Of a stretch of 12,237 bases of DNA, positions 1 through 6,664 are shown piece by piece. This DNA is from CAZYBG01 sp964645155 (GTDB lineage Bacteria; Pseudomonadota; Alphaproteobacteria; Rhodobacterales; Rhodobacteraceae). The stretch covers positions 1 to 12,237 of the forward strand of contig CAZYBG010000089.1 of NCBI GenBank assembly GCA_964645155.1, in the 5' to 3' direction. Each line of letters opens with the position of its first letter. Position 1 is the stretch's first letter. The notes beneath the pieces are model-generated. The model was not told the origin of the DNA, ran no database searches, and was given only the letters and a program-made list of their open reading frames with translations. Made by a program: the position numbers and the translations under genes.

Positions 1-1789
1 CCTCGGCCGCCGCGGCGGCCTGTTCCGCGGCGACCGCCGCCTCGGCGGCGCGATGCGCGGCAGCCGCGGGGATCGCGGCGGCGACGGCGGCGGCGAAGTC
101 CGGCCAGGTCCGGAAATGCCGGGCGATGTCGGCGGCGGCGACCTCGCCGACATGGCGGATGCCGAGCGCGAAGACCAGGCGGTTGAGCGGGATGCGCCGG
201 CGGTCCTCGATCGCCGCGAAGAGCAGGCCGGCCGAGCGGTCGCCATAGCCCTCACGATCCTTCAGCTTCGTCTCGTTCAGGGCGTCCCGCGCCCCGAGGG
301 TGAAGATGTCGGCCGGCTCGCGGATCGGCAGCGCCGCGTCGCGGTAGAACATCTCGATCTGCCGGGCGCCCAGACCCTCGATGTCGAAGGCGGCGCGGCC
401 GACGAAGTGCCTGAGCTTCTCGACGGCCTGCGCCGGGCAGATCAGCCCGGCGGTGCAGCGGCGCACCGCGTCGCCCTCCTCGCGCACCGCCTCGGACCCG
501 CATTCCGGGCAGCGCGTCGGGAAGGCGTAGGGTTTGGCACCCGCCGGCCGCTGCGACAGATCGACATCGGCCACCTTGGGGATCACGTCGCCCGCCCGGT
601 AGACCTGCACCCAGTCGCCCTCGCGGATGTCCTTGCCGCCGCGGATCGCGGCGCCCTTGGCGTCGCGCCCGGCGATGTAGTCCTCGTTGTGGAGCGTGGC
701 GTTCGAGACGACGACGCCGCCGACCGTGACCGGGGCGAGCCGCGCGACGGGCGAGAGCGCCCCGGTGCGGCCGACCTGGATCTCGATCCGCTCGAGCCGC
801 GTCCAGGCCAGCTCGGCGGGGAACTTGTGCGCGATGGCCCAGCGCGGCGTGGTCGAGCGGAAGCCGAGCCGGCGCTGCAGCGAAAGGTCGTTCACCTTGT
901 AGACGACGCCGTCGATGTCGTAGCCCAGCGTCGCGCGCTTCTGCTCGATCTCGGCCCAGGCGGCGAGCATCGCCCCGGGGCCGTGGCAGAGCCGCGTCAG
1001 CGGGTTCGTCGCGAAGCCGAGCGCGGCAAGCCGCTCCAGCGCGCCGATCTGCGTCTCGGCCAGCGGCGCCGAGACCTCGCCCCAGGAATAGGCGAAGAAG
1101 CGCAGCGGGCGGGCGCGGGTGATCTCGGGGTCGAGCTGGCGGAGCGAGCCCGCGGCGGCGTTGCGCGGGTTGGCGAAGGTCTTGGCGCCGGTGACCGCCG
1201 CGCGGTCGTTCAGCGCCGCGAAATCCGCATGGCTCATGTAGATCTCACCCCGGACCTCAAGGACTTCCGGGGCGCTCTTCAACTTCTCGGGGATCTCGTC
1301 CAGGGTCAGCGCGTTGGCGGTGACGTTCTCGCCCGTGGCGCCGTCGCCGCGGGTCGCGGCGGCAACGAGCCGCCCGCCCTCGTAGCGCAGCGACAGCGAG
1401 AGGCCGTCGATCTTCGGCTCGGCGGTATAGGCGACGGGCTCGGCCCGGCCGAGATAGCGGCGCACCCGTTCGTCGAACTCGGTCACCTCCTCGGCGCCGA
1501 AGGCGTTCTCGAGGCTCAGCATCCGGACCGCGTGGGTGACCTTGGCGAAAGCGCCCGACGGCGCGGCGCCGACCCGGTCGGACGGGCTGTCCTCGCGCTT
1601 CAGCGCCGGAAAGCGCGCCTCGATGGCGGCGTTCCTGAGCTTCATCGCATCGTAGGCGGCGTCGGAGATCTCGGGCGCGTCCTCGGCGTGATAGGCGCGG
1701 TCGGCCTGCGCCAGCGCGGCGGCGAGCCGCGCGAGCTCGTCCCGCGCCTCGGCCTCGGTCAGCGCCGCGACCTCCTTCTCGGCTGCCAT
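1..1789 (-). CDS. ligA: NAD-dependent DNA ligase LigA, C-terminus cut by window edge
   Basis: LigA seals nicks in duplex DNA using NAD+ and is essential for replication and repair in the cytoplasm. About 596 residues are visible, against roughly 670-710 for the full protein, so the BRCT domain and the end of the helix-hairpin-helix region lie beyond base 1. The adenylated lysine is K126 in the EPKIDGLSL motif. The NPRN of the AAAGSLRQLD motif starts at residue 207, and the motif V lysine is K298 in VVYKVND. The zinc finger cysteines are C427, C430, C445 and C451, with the same spacing as E. coli C408/C411/C426/C432. The start MAAEKEV is supported by AGGAG 9 bases upstream. The last visible residues are an alanine-rich stretch in the helix-hairpin-helix region. 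The gene lies 76 bases downstream of the lacI-type gene on the same strand. Identification is essentially certain from these family motifs. Confidence 0.97.
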   Translation of the reverse strand, partial: MAAEKEVAALTEAEARDELARLAAALAQADRAYHAEDAPEISDAAYDAMKLRNAAIEARFPALKREDSPSDRVGAAPSGAFAKVTHAVRMLSLENAFGAEEVTEFDERVRRYLGRAEPVAYTAEPKIDGLSLSLRYEGGRLVAAATRGDGATGENVTANALTLDEIPEKLKSAPEVLEVRGEIYMSHADFAALNDRAAVTGAKTFANPRNAAAGSLRQLDPEITRARPLRFFAYSWGEVSAPLAETQIGALERLAALGFATNPLTRLCHGPGAMLAAWAEIEQKRATLGYDIDGVVYKVNDLSLQRRLGFRSTTPRWAIAHKFPAELAWTRLERIEIQVGRTGALSPVARLAPVTVGGVVVSNATLHNEDYIAGRDAKGAAIRGGKDIREGDWVQVYRAGDVIPKVADVDLSQRPAGAKPYAFPTRCPECGSEAVREEGDAVRRCTAGLICPAQAVEKLRHFVGRAAFDIEGLGARQIEMFYRDAALPIREPADIFTLGARDALNETKLKDREGYGDRSAGLLFAAIEDRRRIPLNRLVFALGIRHVGEVAAADIARHFRTWPDFAAAVAAAIPAAAAHRAAEAAVAAEQAAAAAE

Positions 1790-1798
1790 CGCCGCGCT

Positions 1799-1803
1799 CT
1801 CCT
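1799..1803 (-). promoter_or_regulatory. ligA ribosome binding site
   Basis: AGGAG on the minus strand lies 9 bases before the ATG at 1789. This fixes the ligA start at MAAEKEV. Confidence 0.7.
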
Positions 1804-1818
1804 GCCGATGCCCTGCGC

Positions 1819-1856
1819 CTTGCCGAGTGATAGGCGGCGGGCAGGCGCCCGGCAAG
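1819..1856 (-). terminator. Imperfect hairpin between lacI-type gene and ligA
   Basis: The arms CTTGCCG (1819-1825) and CGGCAAG (1850-1856) are perfectly complementary over 7 bp. An inner GGCG/CGCC pairing is possible across an asymmetric bulge, and a competing CGGGC/GCCCG hairpin exists inside. The hairpin starts 10 bases after the lacI-type stop codon and has no following T-run on the minus strand. It may be a weak terminator, an mRNA-end stabiliser or chance structure in GC-rich DNA. Confidence 0.3.
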
Positions 1857-1865
1857 TCGCGCGGC

Positions 1866-2921
1866 TCAGCCGAGGTCCTCGGGCCGGCGCGACCGGATCG
1901 TGCGCGGCGGCACGAGGTCGGGCAGCACCTCGATGAGCCCGCCGCGGCCGCCGCCCGCCGCGACGATGTCGAGCGCCCGCGCCACCATCGCGTCCGAGTT
2001 CTGCCGGACCATGTGCACCGGAAACTGCAGGAACGCCGCGATCGGGTCGTAGTCGTAGACACCGATCGCGGTCTCGGCGAAGGCTTCGGCCGGCATCGTG
2101 ACGAAATGCGCGAGCGCGCCCTCGAACGGCCCCAGCGAGTTGACGAAAAGCGCCGCCGGCAGCCCGCCCAGCCGGTCGCAGAGGCGCGCGATCTCGTCCT
2201 GCACGCGGGCCGGCGCATAGCCGCAGGCGATGATCTGCTCGGGCGCGAGCGACCCCAGCCGCGCCACGACCTCGGCCCGGAAGCCCTCGATCCGCCGGCC
2301 GCTCGCGAAGTCGGTCGCGACGCCGCCGACGAAATGCGGCCGGGCGCGGCGGGGGTCGGCGACGGCGGGCATCCGGTCCAGGATCGTCCGGGTCAGCAGC
2401 GCCGCGCCGGCGAAGTTGTCGCTGACGACCGAGGGGGCGTCGGGGCCGGGCAGGTCGATGAAGACATGCGGCACGCCGGCGGCGCGGCAGACGGCGCCGA
2501 CGCCCGCGGGGTCGGTGGCGCCGGCGATGACGAGCGAATCGATCGCATAGGCGATCAGCGTCTCGGCGGTGCGCCGTTCCTCCGCGGGGTCGCGCAGGGT
2601 CGAGACGATCACCGGGCACCAGCCCCGGGCGCGCGCCTCGGCGTCGAACCGCTGGCTCATCGCGGCGAAGAAGCGGTTGTCGTGAACCGGCACGATCAGC
2701 CCGACCATGCCGGACCGGCCGCGCCGCAGCCCGCGGGCCTGCATGTTCGCCGAATAACCCTCGCGCCCGGCGATGCCGAGGATGCGCTCGGCGGTCCCGG
2801 GGCTGATGCGGCGGTCGCGCCAGCTTCCGGTCAGCACCGCGCTGACCGTCGACGGCGAGGCCTCGCTCAGCCGGGCGATATCCTTGATCGTCGGCTTGGG
2901 CCGCGGCCCCATGGTCGTCAT
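1866..2921 (-). CDS. LacI-family transcriptional regulator of the divergent sugar operon
   Basis: This 351-residue LacI/GalR repressor probably controls the plus-strand sugar operon, with a sugar or sugar phosphate as inducer. The N-terminal helix-turn-helix covers about residues 11-30 (TIKDIARLSEAS, then TVSAVL). The hinge helix lies at about 57-70 (SANMQARGLRRGRS). A periplasmic-binding-protein-like effector domain follows from about residue 72 (VGLIVPVHDNRF) to the end. The start MTTMGPRPKP is chosen because GGGAG lies 6 bases upstream and the conserved HTH begins about 10 residues in. An in-frame extension of 28 residues to 3005 has no ribosome site and would run through the promoter region. 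The linker after the recognition helix (TGSWRDRRISPGT) is a little longer than in LacI itself. The family call is firm. Regulation of the neighbouring operon is inferred from divergent orientation. Confidence 0.95.
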   Translation of the reverse strand: MTTMGPRPKPTIKDIARLSEASPSTVSAVLTGSWRDRRISPGTAERILGIAGREGYSANMQARGLRRGRSGMVGLIVPVHDNRFFAAMSQRFDAEARARGWCPVIVSTLRDPAEERRTAETLIAYAIDSLVIAGATDPAGVGAVCRAAGVPHVFIDLPGPDAPSVVSDNFAGAALLTRTILDRMPAVADPRRARPHFVGGVATDFASGRRIEGFRAEVVARLGSLAPEQIIACGYAPARVQDEIARLCDRLGGLPAALFVNSLGPFEGALAHFVTMPAEAFAETAIGVYDYDPIAAFLQFPVHMVRQNSDAMVARALDIVAAGGGRGGLIEVLPDLVPPRTIRSRRPEDLG

Positions 2922-2927
2922 CGGCTT

Positions 2928-2932
2928 CTCCC
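2928..2932 (-). promoter_or_regulatory. Ribosome binding site deciding the lacI-type start
   Basis: GGGAG on the minus strand lies 6 bases before the ATG at 2921. It supports the 351-residue form over the longer reading frame to 3005 and over the ATG at 2912. Confidence 0.65.
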
Positions 2933-2956
2933 GCCCCGCAGCCGGGCGAATTTCAC

Positions 2957-2985
2957 TTGACTCGATGGCACTTCCTTGATGCCAT
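2957..2985 (+). promoter_or_regulatory. Possible sigma-70 promoter of the sugar operon
   Basis: TTGACT (2957-2962) matches five of six positions of the -35 consensus. At 17-base spacing the -10 element would be TGCCAT (2980-2985), which matches only three of six; CATATG (2983-2988) is an alternative at a poor 20-base spacing. If this promoter is real, the palindrome at 2997-3006 would lie just downstream of the transcription start, a usual place for a LacI-type operator. The -10 element is weak, so this is tentative. Confidence 0.3.
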
Positions 2986-2996
2986 ATGCAACATCG

Positions 2997-3006
2997 TTTG
3001 CGCAAA
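2997..3006. promoter_or_regulatory. Candidate LacI-family operator (TTTGCGCAAA)
   Basis: This perfect 10-bp palindrome has CG at its centre, in the AT-rich part of the divergent region. LacI/GalR proteins bind palindromes with a central CG because the hinge helices insert there. Flanking bases are only partly symmetric (C2995 pairs with G3008). Assignment to the adjacent LacI-type protein is inferred from position and symmetry. Confidence 0.5.
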
Positions 3007-3122
3007 GGGAATATGGCGCGAGATCAGTGCGCCGCACCGGGCCGGACCAGGCCGGGGCGCCCGTCGGACCCCGCTCCCCTGCAGCAGCGCGATCCCCCGG
3101 CGGGAGGCCGGGCGGCAACATG

Positions 3123-3127
3123 GGAGG
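3123..3127 (+). promoter_or_regulatory. Strong ribosome binding site of the sugar-binding protein gene
   Basis: GGAGG lies 5 bases before the ATG at 3133 and 8 bases before the second, adjacent ATG at 3136. It decides the start against the longer in-frame reading to 2986. Either ATG could serve, changing the protein by one residue. Confidence 0.75.
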
Positions 3128-3132
3128 ATGAG

Positions 3133-4125
3133 ATGATGAAACGACGGACCGCCCTTCTGGCGGGGGCCGCCATGGCGCTTCTTGCGTCGGTGCCGGCACT
3201 GGCGCAGGACGCGCCGACGATGGGTGTCGTGGTCAAGATCGGCGGCATCCCGTGGTTCAACGCGATGGAGACCGGCATCCAGGAGAAGGCAGCCGAGCTG
3301 GGCATGGAGGCCGAGATGATCGGCCCGACCAGCGCCGACCCCGCGCTCCAGGTGCGCGCGATCGAGGACCTGATCGCCCGCGGCGTGGACGTGATCGGCG
3401 TGGTGCCGAACGACGAGGCGGCGCTGGAGCCGGTGCTGCAGAAGGCGCGCGAGGCCGGGATCAAGGTCGTCTCGCACGAAGGCCCGGGGCTGCAGAACGT
3501 CGACTGGAACTTCGAGCTCGCCTCGGCGACCGGCTTCGGCGAGACCCATGCCGAACTGCTGGCCGAGAAGATGGGCGGCGAGGGCGAGTACGCCGTGTTC
3601 GTCGGCTCGCTGACCGTGCCGCTCCACAACGCCTGGGCCGATGCGGCCATCGCCCACCTGCAGGCGAACCACCCCGGCATGACGCTGATCGGCGAGCGCT
3701 ACGGCGTGGCCGAGAACGTCGACGACAGCCGCAAGACCGCGCTCGACCTGATGGCGGCGAACCCGAACCTCAAGGGCTTCCTCGCCTTCGGCAGCCAGGG
3801 CCCGATCGGTGCCGGCCGCGCCATCGAGGAACGCCGGGCGGTGGGCCAGGTGCACGTGCTCGGCCCGTTCTCGCCCGGGCAGGGGCGCGACCTGATCAAG
3901 TCGGGCGCGATCTCGGGCGGGTTCATGTGGAACCCGGCCGAGGCGGGGCGGGTCTTCGTGACGATGGGCCAGATGCTGGTTGACGGCGCCGAGATCGCCG
4001 AGGGCACCGACATTCCGGGGCTCGGCGTGGTGAGCCCGGATGCCGAGGGCCGCGACATCATCACCGACAACCTGATGCCGATCAACGTCGAGACGGTCGA
4101 CGAACTGGCCGACATGGGCCTCTGA
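3133..4125 (+). CDS. Periplasmic sugar-binding protein of a CUT2 ABC importer (RhaS/LsrB-like)
   Basis: This is the solute receptor that captures a sugar in the periplasm and delivers it to the permeases encoded downstream. The 330-residue precursor starts with a typical Sec signal peptide: positive MMKRR, a hydrophobic core at about residues 6-20, and an ALA-type cleavage site at about residue 24, before QDAP. The mature part has the two-lobed type I fold of cluster B binding proteins. It most resembles the RhaS/LsrB branch, with WFNAMETGIQ (41-50), IGPTSADP (63-70), VDVIGVVPND (85-94) and a GFMWNPAEAG segment (263-272). The start rests on the GGAGG and on the signal peptide. It is the first gene of the operon and is followed by a strong hairpin, which often means higher expression than the distal genes. 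The substrate is unknown. The RhaS/LsrB relatives bind rhamnose or autoinducer-2, but the downstream enzymes argue for another sugar. Confidence 0.93.
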   Translation: MMKRRTALLAGAAMALLASVPALAQDAPTMGVVVKIGGIPWFNAMETGIQEKAAELGMEAEMIGPTSADPALQVRAIEDLIARGVDVIGVVPNDEAALEPVLQKAREAGIKVVSHEGPGLQNVDWNFELASATGFGETHAELLAEKMGGEGEYAVFVGSLTVPLHNAWADAAIAHLQANHPGMTLIGERYGVAENVDDSRKTALDLMAANPNLKGFLAFGSQGPIGAGRAIEERRAVGQVHVLGPFSPGQGRDLIKSGAISGGFMWNPAEAGRVFVTMGQMLVDGAEIAEGTDIPGLGVVSPDAEGRDIITDNLMPINVETVDELADMGL

Positions 4126-4134
4126 CACGGGTCC

Positions 4135-4162
4135 GGCCGGGCGCCCGCACCGGCGCCCGGCC
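4135..4162 (+). terminator. Perfect 11-bp hairpin in the binding protein-ATPase gap
   Basis: GGCCGGGCGCC (4135-4145) pairs perfectly with GGCGCCCGGCC (4152-4162) around the 6-base loop CGCACC. The pyrimidine run CCCTTCCCTT follows, with few T residues. It starts 9 bases after the binding protein stop codon. In many ABC operons such a structure partly terminates transcription or protects the upstream mRNA, so that the binding protein outnumbers the membrane parts. Full termination is unlikely because the following genes have no evident promoter of their own. Confidence 0.65.
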
Positions 4163-4191
4163 CCCTTCCCTTCCAGCCGGATGATCCCGCC

Positions 4192-5688
4192 ATGGCAACG
4201 GCGCCGCCCGCCATCCTGCTTTCGCATGTCTCCAAGCAGTTCGGCGGGGTCCGGGCGCTCGACGACGTGGCGTTCGAGCTGCGGCGGGGCGAGGTCCATT
4301 GCCTCGCCGGCGAGAACGGTTGCGGCAAGTCGACCCTCATCAAGATCGTGACCGGCGTCTACACGCCCGAGCCGGGCGCGGTGATCGAGTATTTCGGCAC
4401 GCCCGTGCCCGCGGTCACGCCCGAGGCCGCACGCCGGGCGGGGATCGCGGTGATCTGGCAGGACCTCGCGCTTTTCCCGGAGATGAGCGTGGCCGAGAAC
4501 ATCGCCTTCGAGACGCTGCTGGGCCGCCTGCCCCGGCCGGTCCGCCATGGCGGCCTGCGCGCCACCGCGGCGGCGGCGCTGAAGCGGCTCGGCGTCGCGC
4601 TCGACCTCGACGCGCGGCTCCGCACGCTGCCCATCGCCGAGCGCCAGATCGTCGCCATCGCCCGCGCGCTCAGCCACGATGCCCGCGTTCTCTTCATGGA
4701 CGAGCCGACCGCCTCGCTCACCCAGTCCGAGACCGACAAGCTGCTGGCCATCGTGCGCACGCTCTCGGACGAGGGGGTGTCGGTCGTGTTCGTCAGCCAC
4801 CGCCTGGCCGAGGTGCTGGACATCGCCGAGCGGGTGACGGTGATCCGCGACGGCCGCCTCGTCGGCGTCTACCCGACCGAGGGGATGAGCCAGTCGCGCC
4901 TGACCGAACTGATGACCGGCAAGACCTTCGACACCGCCGTCGCCGCGCAGGACCGGTCCGCCGCGCCACCGGTGCTGGAGGTTCGCGGCCTGACCCGGCG
5001 GGGCGAGTTCGAGGATGTCGGCCTGACCGTGCGCCGCGGCGAGGTGGTGGGGCTGACCGGCCTGATCGGCGCCGGCCGGACCGAGCTTGGCCACGCGCTG
5101 TTCGGCATGACGCAGCCGCATTCGGGCACGATCCGCCTCGGCGGCCGCGAGGTGCGGCTGCGCTCGAACCGCGACGCCATAGCGGCGGGCGTCGCCTATG
5201 TCTCCGAGGACCGGCTGTCGCTCGGCCTGATCCAGCCGCAGAGCATCGCCGACAACACCGTCATCACCGTGCTGAAGCGGATCACCGCGGCGTCCGGCCT
5301 GCTTTCGACCGGCGCGAAGGACGCCCTCGTGCGCGGCTGGATCGAGGATCTGGCGGTGAAGGTGGGGCGGCCGGAAAACCCCGTCTCGACGCTTTCGGGC
5401 GGCAACCAGCAGCGCGTGGTGCTGGCCAAGTGGCTCGCGACCGAGCCGAAGCTGCTGATCCTCGACAGCCCGACCGTGGGCGTCGATGTCGGCGCGCGGG
5501 CCGGCATCTTCCGCATCGTGCGGCGGCTGGCCGAGCAGGGCCTTGCCATCCTGATGATCTCGGACGAGGTGCCCGAGGTCTACCAGAACGCCGACCGGGT
5601 GCTGCACATGGCGGCGGGGCGGATCGTGGGCGAGCACGATCCGCGACGGGTCACGCTGCACAGCCTCGAGGAGGCAGTCTATGGCTAG
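4192..5688 (+). CDS. Double-domain sugar ABC transporter ATPase (RbsA/RhaT-type)
   Basis: This cytoplasmic ATPase powers the CUT2 importer and has 498 residues, the usual length. The N-terminal domain has Walker A GENGCGKST (40-48), a degenerate signature around LPIAERQ (146-152) and Walker B LFMDEPTASL (167-176). The C-terminal domain has a degenerate Walker A GLIGAGRTE (290-298, arginine for lysine), a full signature LSGGNQQRV (401-409) and Walker B LLILDSPTVG (421-430), in which the catalytic glutamate is serine 426. Only the site formed by the N-terminal Walker motifs and the C-terminal signature can be canonical, as in related CUT2 ATPases. The ribosome site is weak (GGA about 10 bases upstream), in contrast to the strong one of the binding protein gene. 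Its end overlaps the next gene by 8 bases. Confidence 0.95.
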   Translation: MATAPPAILLSHVSKQFGGVRALDDVAFELRRGEVHCLAGENGCGKSTLIKIVTGVYTPEPGAVIEYFGTPVPAVTPEAARRAGIAVIWQDLALFPEMSVAENIAFETLLGRLPRPVRHGGLRATAAAALKRLGVALDLDARLRTLPIAERQIVAIARALSHDARVLFMDEPTASLTQSETDKLLAIVRTLSDEGVSVVFVSHRLAEVLDIAERVTVIRDGRLVGVYPTEGMSQSRLTELMTGKTFDTAVAAQDRSAAPPVLEVRGLTRRGEFEDVGLTVRRGEVVGLTGLIGAGRTELGHALFGMTQPHSGTIRLGGREVRLRSNRDAIAAGVAYVSEDRLSLGLIQPQSIADNTVITVLKRITAASGLLSTGAKDALVRGWIEDLAVKVGRPENPVSTLSGGNQQRVVLAKWLATEPKLLILDSPTVGVDVGARAGIFRIVRRLAEQGLAILMISDEVPEVYQNADRVLHMAAGRIVGEHDPRRVTLHSLEEAVYG

Positions 5689-6664
5689 GCTGCTGCGCGA
5701 CTACCCGACCGAGGCGTGGCTTCTGGTGGTGCTGGTCCTGATGGGGGCGGGCCTGTCGCTGACGACCGACAGTTTCCTGACGCTGGTCAACCTCACCTCG
5801 CTCGTGAACAACTCGGCCGTCAACGTGATCTGGGCGGTGGGGCTGCTCGTGGTGCTGGTGGCGGGCGGGATTGACATCTCCTTTGCCGTCGCCGCCTCGG
5901 TCGTGCAGTACCTCACGGTCCACGTGCTGGGCGCGGTCGGCGGCGGCAACTGGGTGATCGGCTTCGCCGCCGCCATTATCATCGGCACCGCGCTCGGCTT
6001 CGTCAACGCGGGCCTCATCCACTACTTCCGCATCATCTCGATCGTCGTCACCATCGCGACCTTCAACGCCTTCTTCGGCCTGCTGATGTATTTCTCGGCC
6101 GGCCGCGGCATCTACTCGCTGCCGTCCTGGTGGACCGACCGCATCCTGATCTGGGAGTACCAGACGGCGAGCGGCACCTGGGCCGAGCTGACGCTGGCCG
6201 TGGCGGTCATGCTGGGCTGCATCGCCGCCACCTGGCTGCTCCTGAAGCACACCACCACCGGGCGGCAGCTCTACGCGTGGGGCGACAACCCCGAGGGCGC
6301 GCGGCGGCTGGGGATCAGCCCGGCGGCGATGACCTTCATCGCCTTCGGCTGGATGGGCGCGATGGCGGGCATCGCGGGGCTGATGCAGGTGAACGTCGCG
6401 CGCGAGGTGGTGCCGAACGCGCTCTATGGCCGCGAGCTCGACGTGCTGGCGGCGGTGGTGCTGGGCGGCGCGCGGCTCGGCGGCGGGCGGGGGTCGGTGC
6501 TCGGCTGCGTGCTGGGGGTGTTCCTGGTCGCCGTCACGCAGAACGGGCTGAACCTGCTCGGCGTGTCGCCCTACGCCTTCAAGATGGTGGTCGGCGCGAT
6601 CATCCTGGTCGCGATCTCGACCACCGGGGTGAGGCTGCTGCCGAAGCGGAGGTCCCGGGCATGA
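5681..6664 (+). CDS. Sugar ABC transporter permease 1 (RbsC-type)
   Basis: This inner-membrane subunit of the importer has 327 residues, mostly hydrophobic helices. Clear membrane segments lie at about 11-29, 48-62, 66-84, 91-112, 117-139, 168-187, 216-236, 253-287 and 299-316. Family motifs are VAGGIDIS (60-67), the cytoplasmic loop GDNPEGARRLGI (201-212) that contacts the ATPase, and LGGARLGGGRGSVLG (261-275). The ATG lies inside the last codons of the ATPase gene (8-base overlap), with AGGAGG 6 bases upstream, so the start is firm and translation is probably coupled. It pairs with a second, different permease, as in the two-permease rhamnose and AI-2 importers rather than the single-permease ribose system. 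Confidence 0.94.
   Translation: MARLLRDYPTEAWLLVVLVLMGAGLSLTTDSFLTLVNLTSLVNNSAVNVIWAVGLLVVLVAGGIDISFAVAASVVQYLTVHVLGAVGGGNWVIGFAAAIIIGTALGFVNAGLIHYFRIISIVVTIATFNAFFGLLMYFSAGRGIYSLPSWWTDRILIWEYQTASGTWAELTLAVAVMLGCIAATWLLLKHTTTGRQLYAWGDNPEGARRLGISPAAMTFIAFGWMGAMAGIAGLMQVNVAREVVPNALYGRELDVLAAVVLGGARLGGGRGSVLGCVLGVFLVAVTQNGLNLLGVSPYAFKMVVGAIILVAISTTGVRLLPKRRSRA

Larger units (their letters stand above)
2922..3132. promoter_or_regulatory. Divergent control region between repressor gene and sugar operon
   Basis: These 211 bases lie between the start codons of the repressor and the sugar-binding protein. The part from about 2948 to 3016 is clearly more AT-rich than anything else in the window, as expected for promoters and operators. 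It contains a perfect 10-bp palindrome and several ATGGC-type inverted repeats, listed separately. The stretch from 3018 to 3120 is GC-rich, has no conserved reading frame of its own and would form the leader of the operon mRNA. A small hairpin (CCCGGC 3096-3101 with GCCGGG 3107-3112) sits 10 bases before the ribosome site of the first operon gene; this could be chance. Confidence 0.7.

Noticed and set aside
53..1936. Very long open frame on the plus strand opposite ligA
   Set aside because: The encoded protein is low-complexity arginine, glycine and alanine sequence with no family motif. The opposite strand carries LigA with all catalytic motifs. Strong GC bias at third codon positions produces such open antisense frames.
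2922..3005. Upstream start of the repressor at 3005, adding 28 residues
   Set aside because: The extra residues precede the HTH without family similarity, and GGGAG stands 6 bases before the ATG at 2921.
3096..3112. CCCGGC/GCCGGG hairpin ahead of the binding protein ribosome site as a riboswitch
   Set aside because: The stem is only 6 bp in GC-rich sequence and does not cover the ribosome site. No known riboswitch core is visible.
2986..3132. N-terminal extension of the sugar-binding protein to an ATG at 2986
   Set aside because: It would place 49 non-conserved residues before a classical signal peptide and run through the operator. The strong GGAGG at 3123 fits the start at 3133 or 3136.
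2953..5661. 902-codon open frame on the minus strand opposite the binding protein and ATPase genes
   Set aside because: It is rich in H, R, D, G and A with no domain, has no ribosome site, and runs antisense to two genes with complete signal peptide and ABC motifs. It is a composition shadow.
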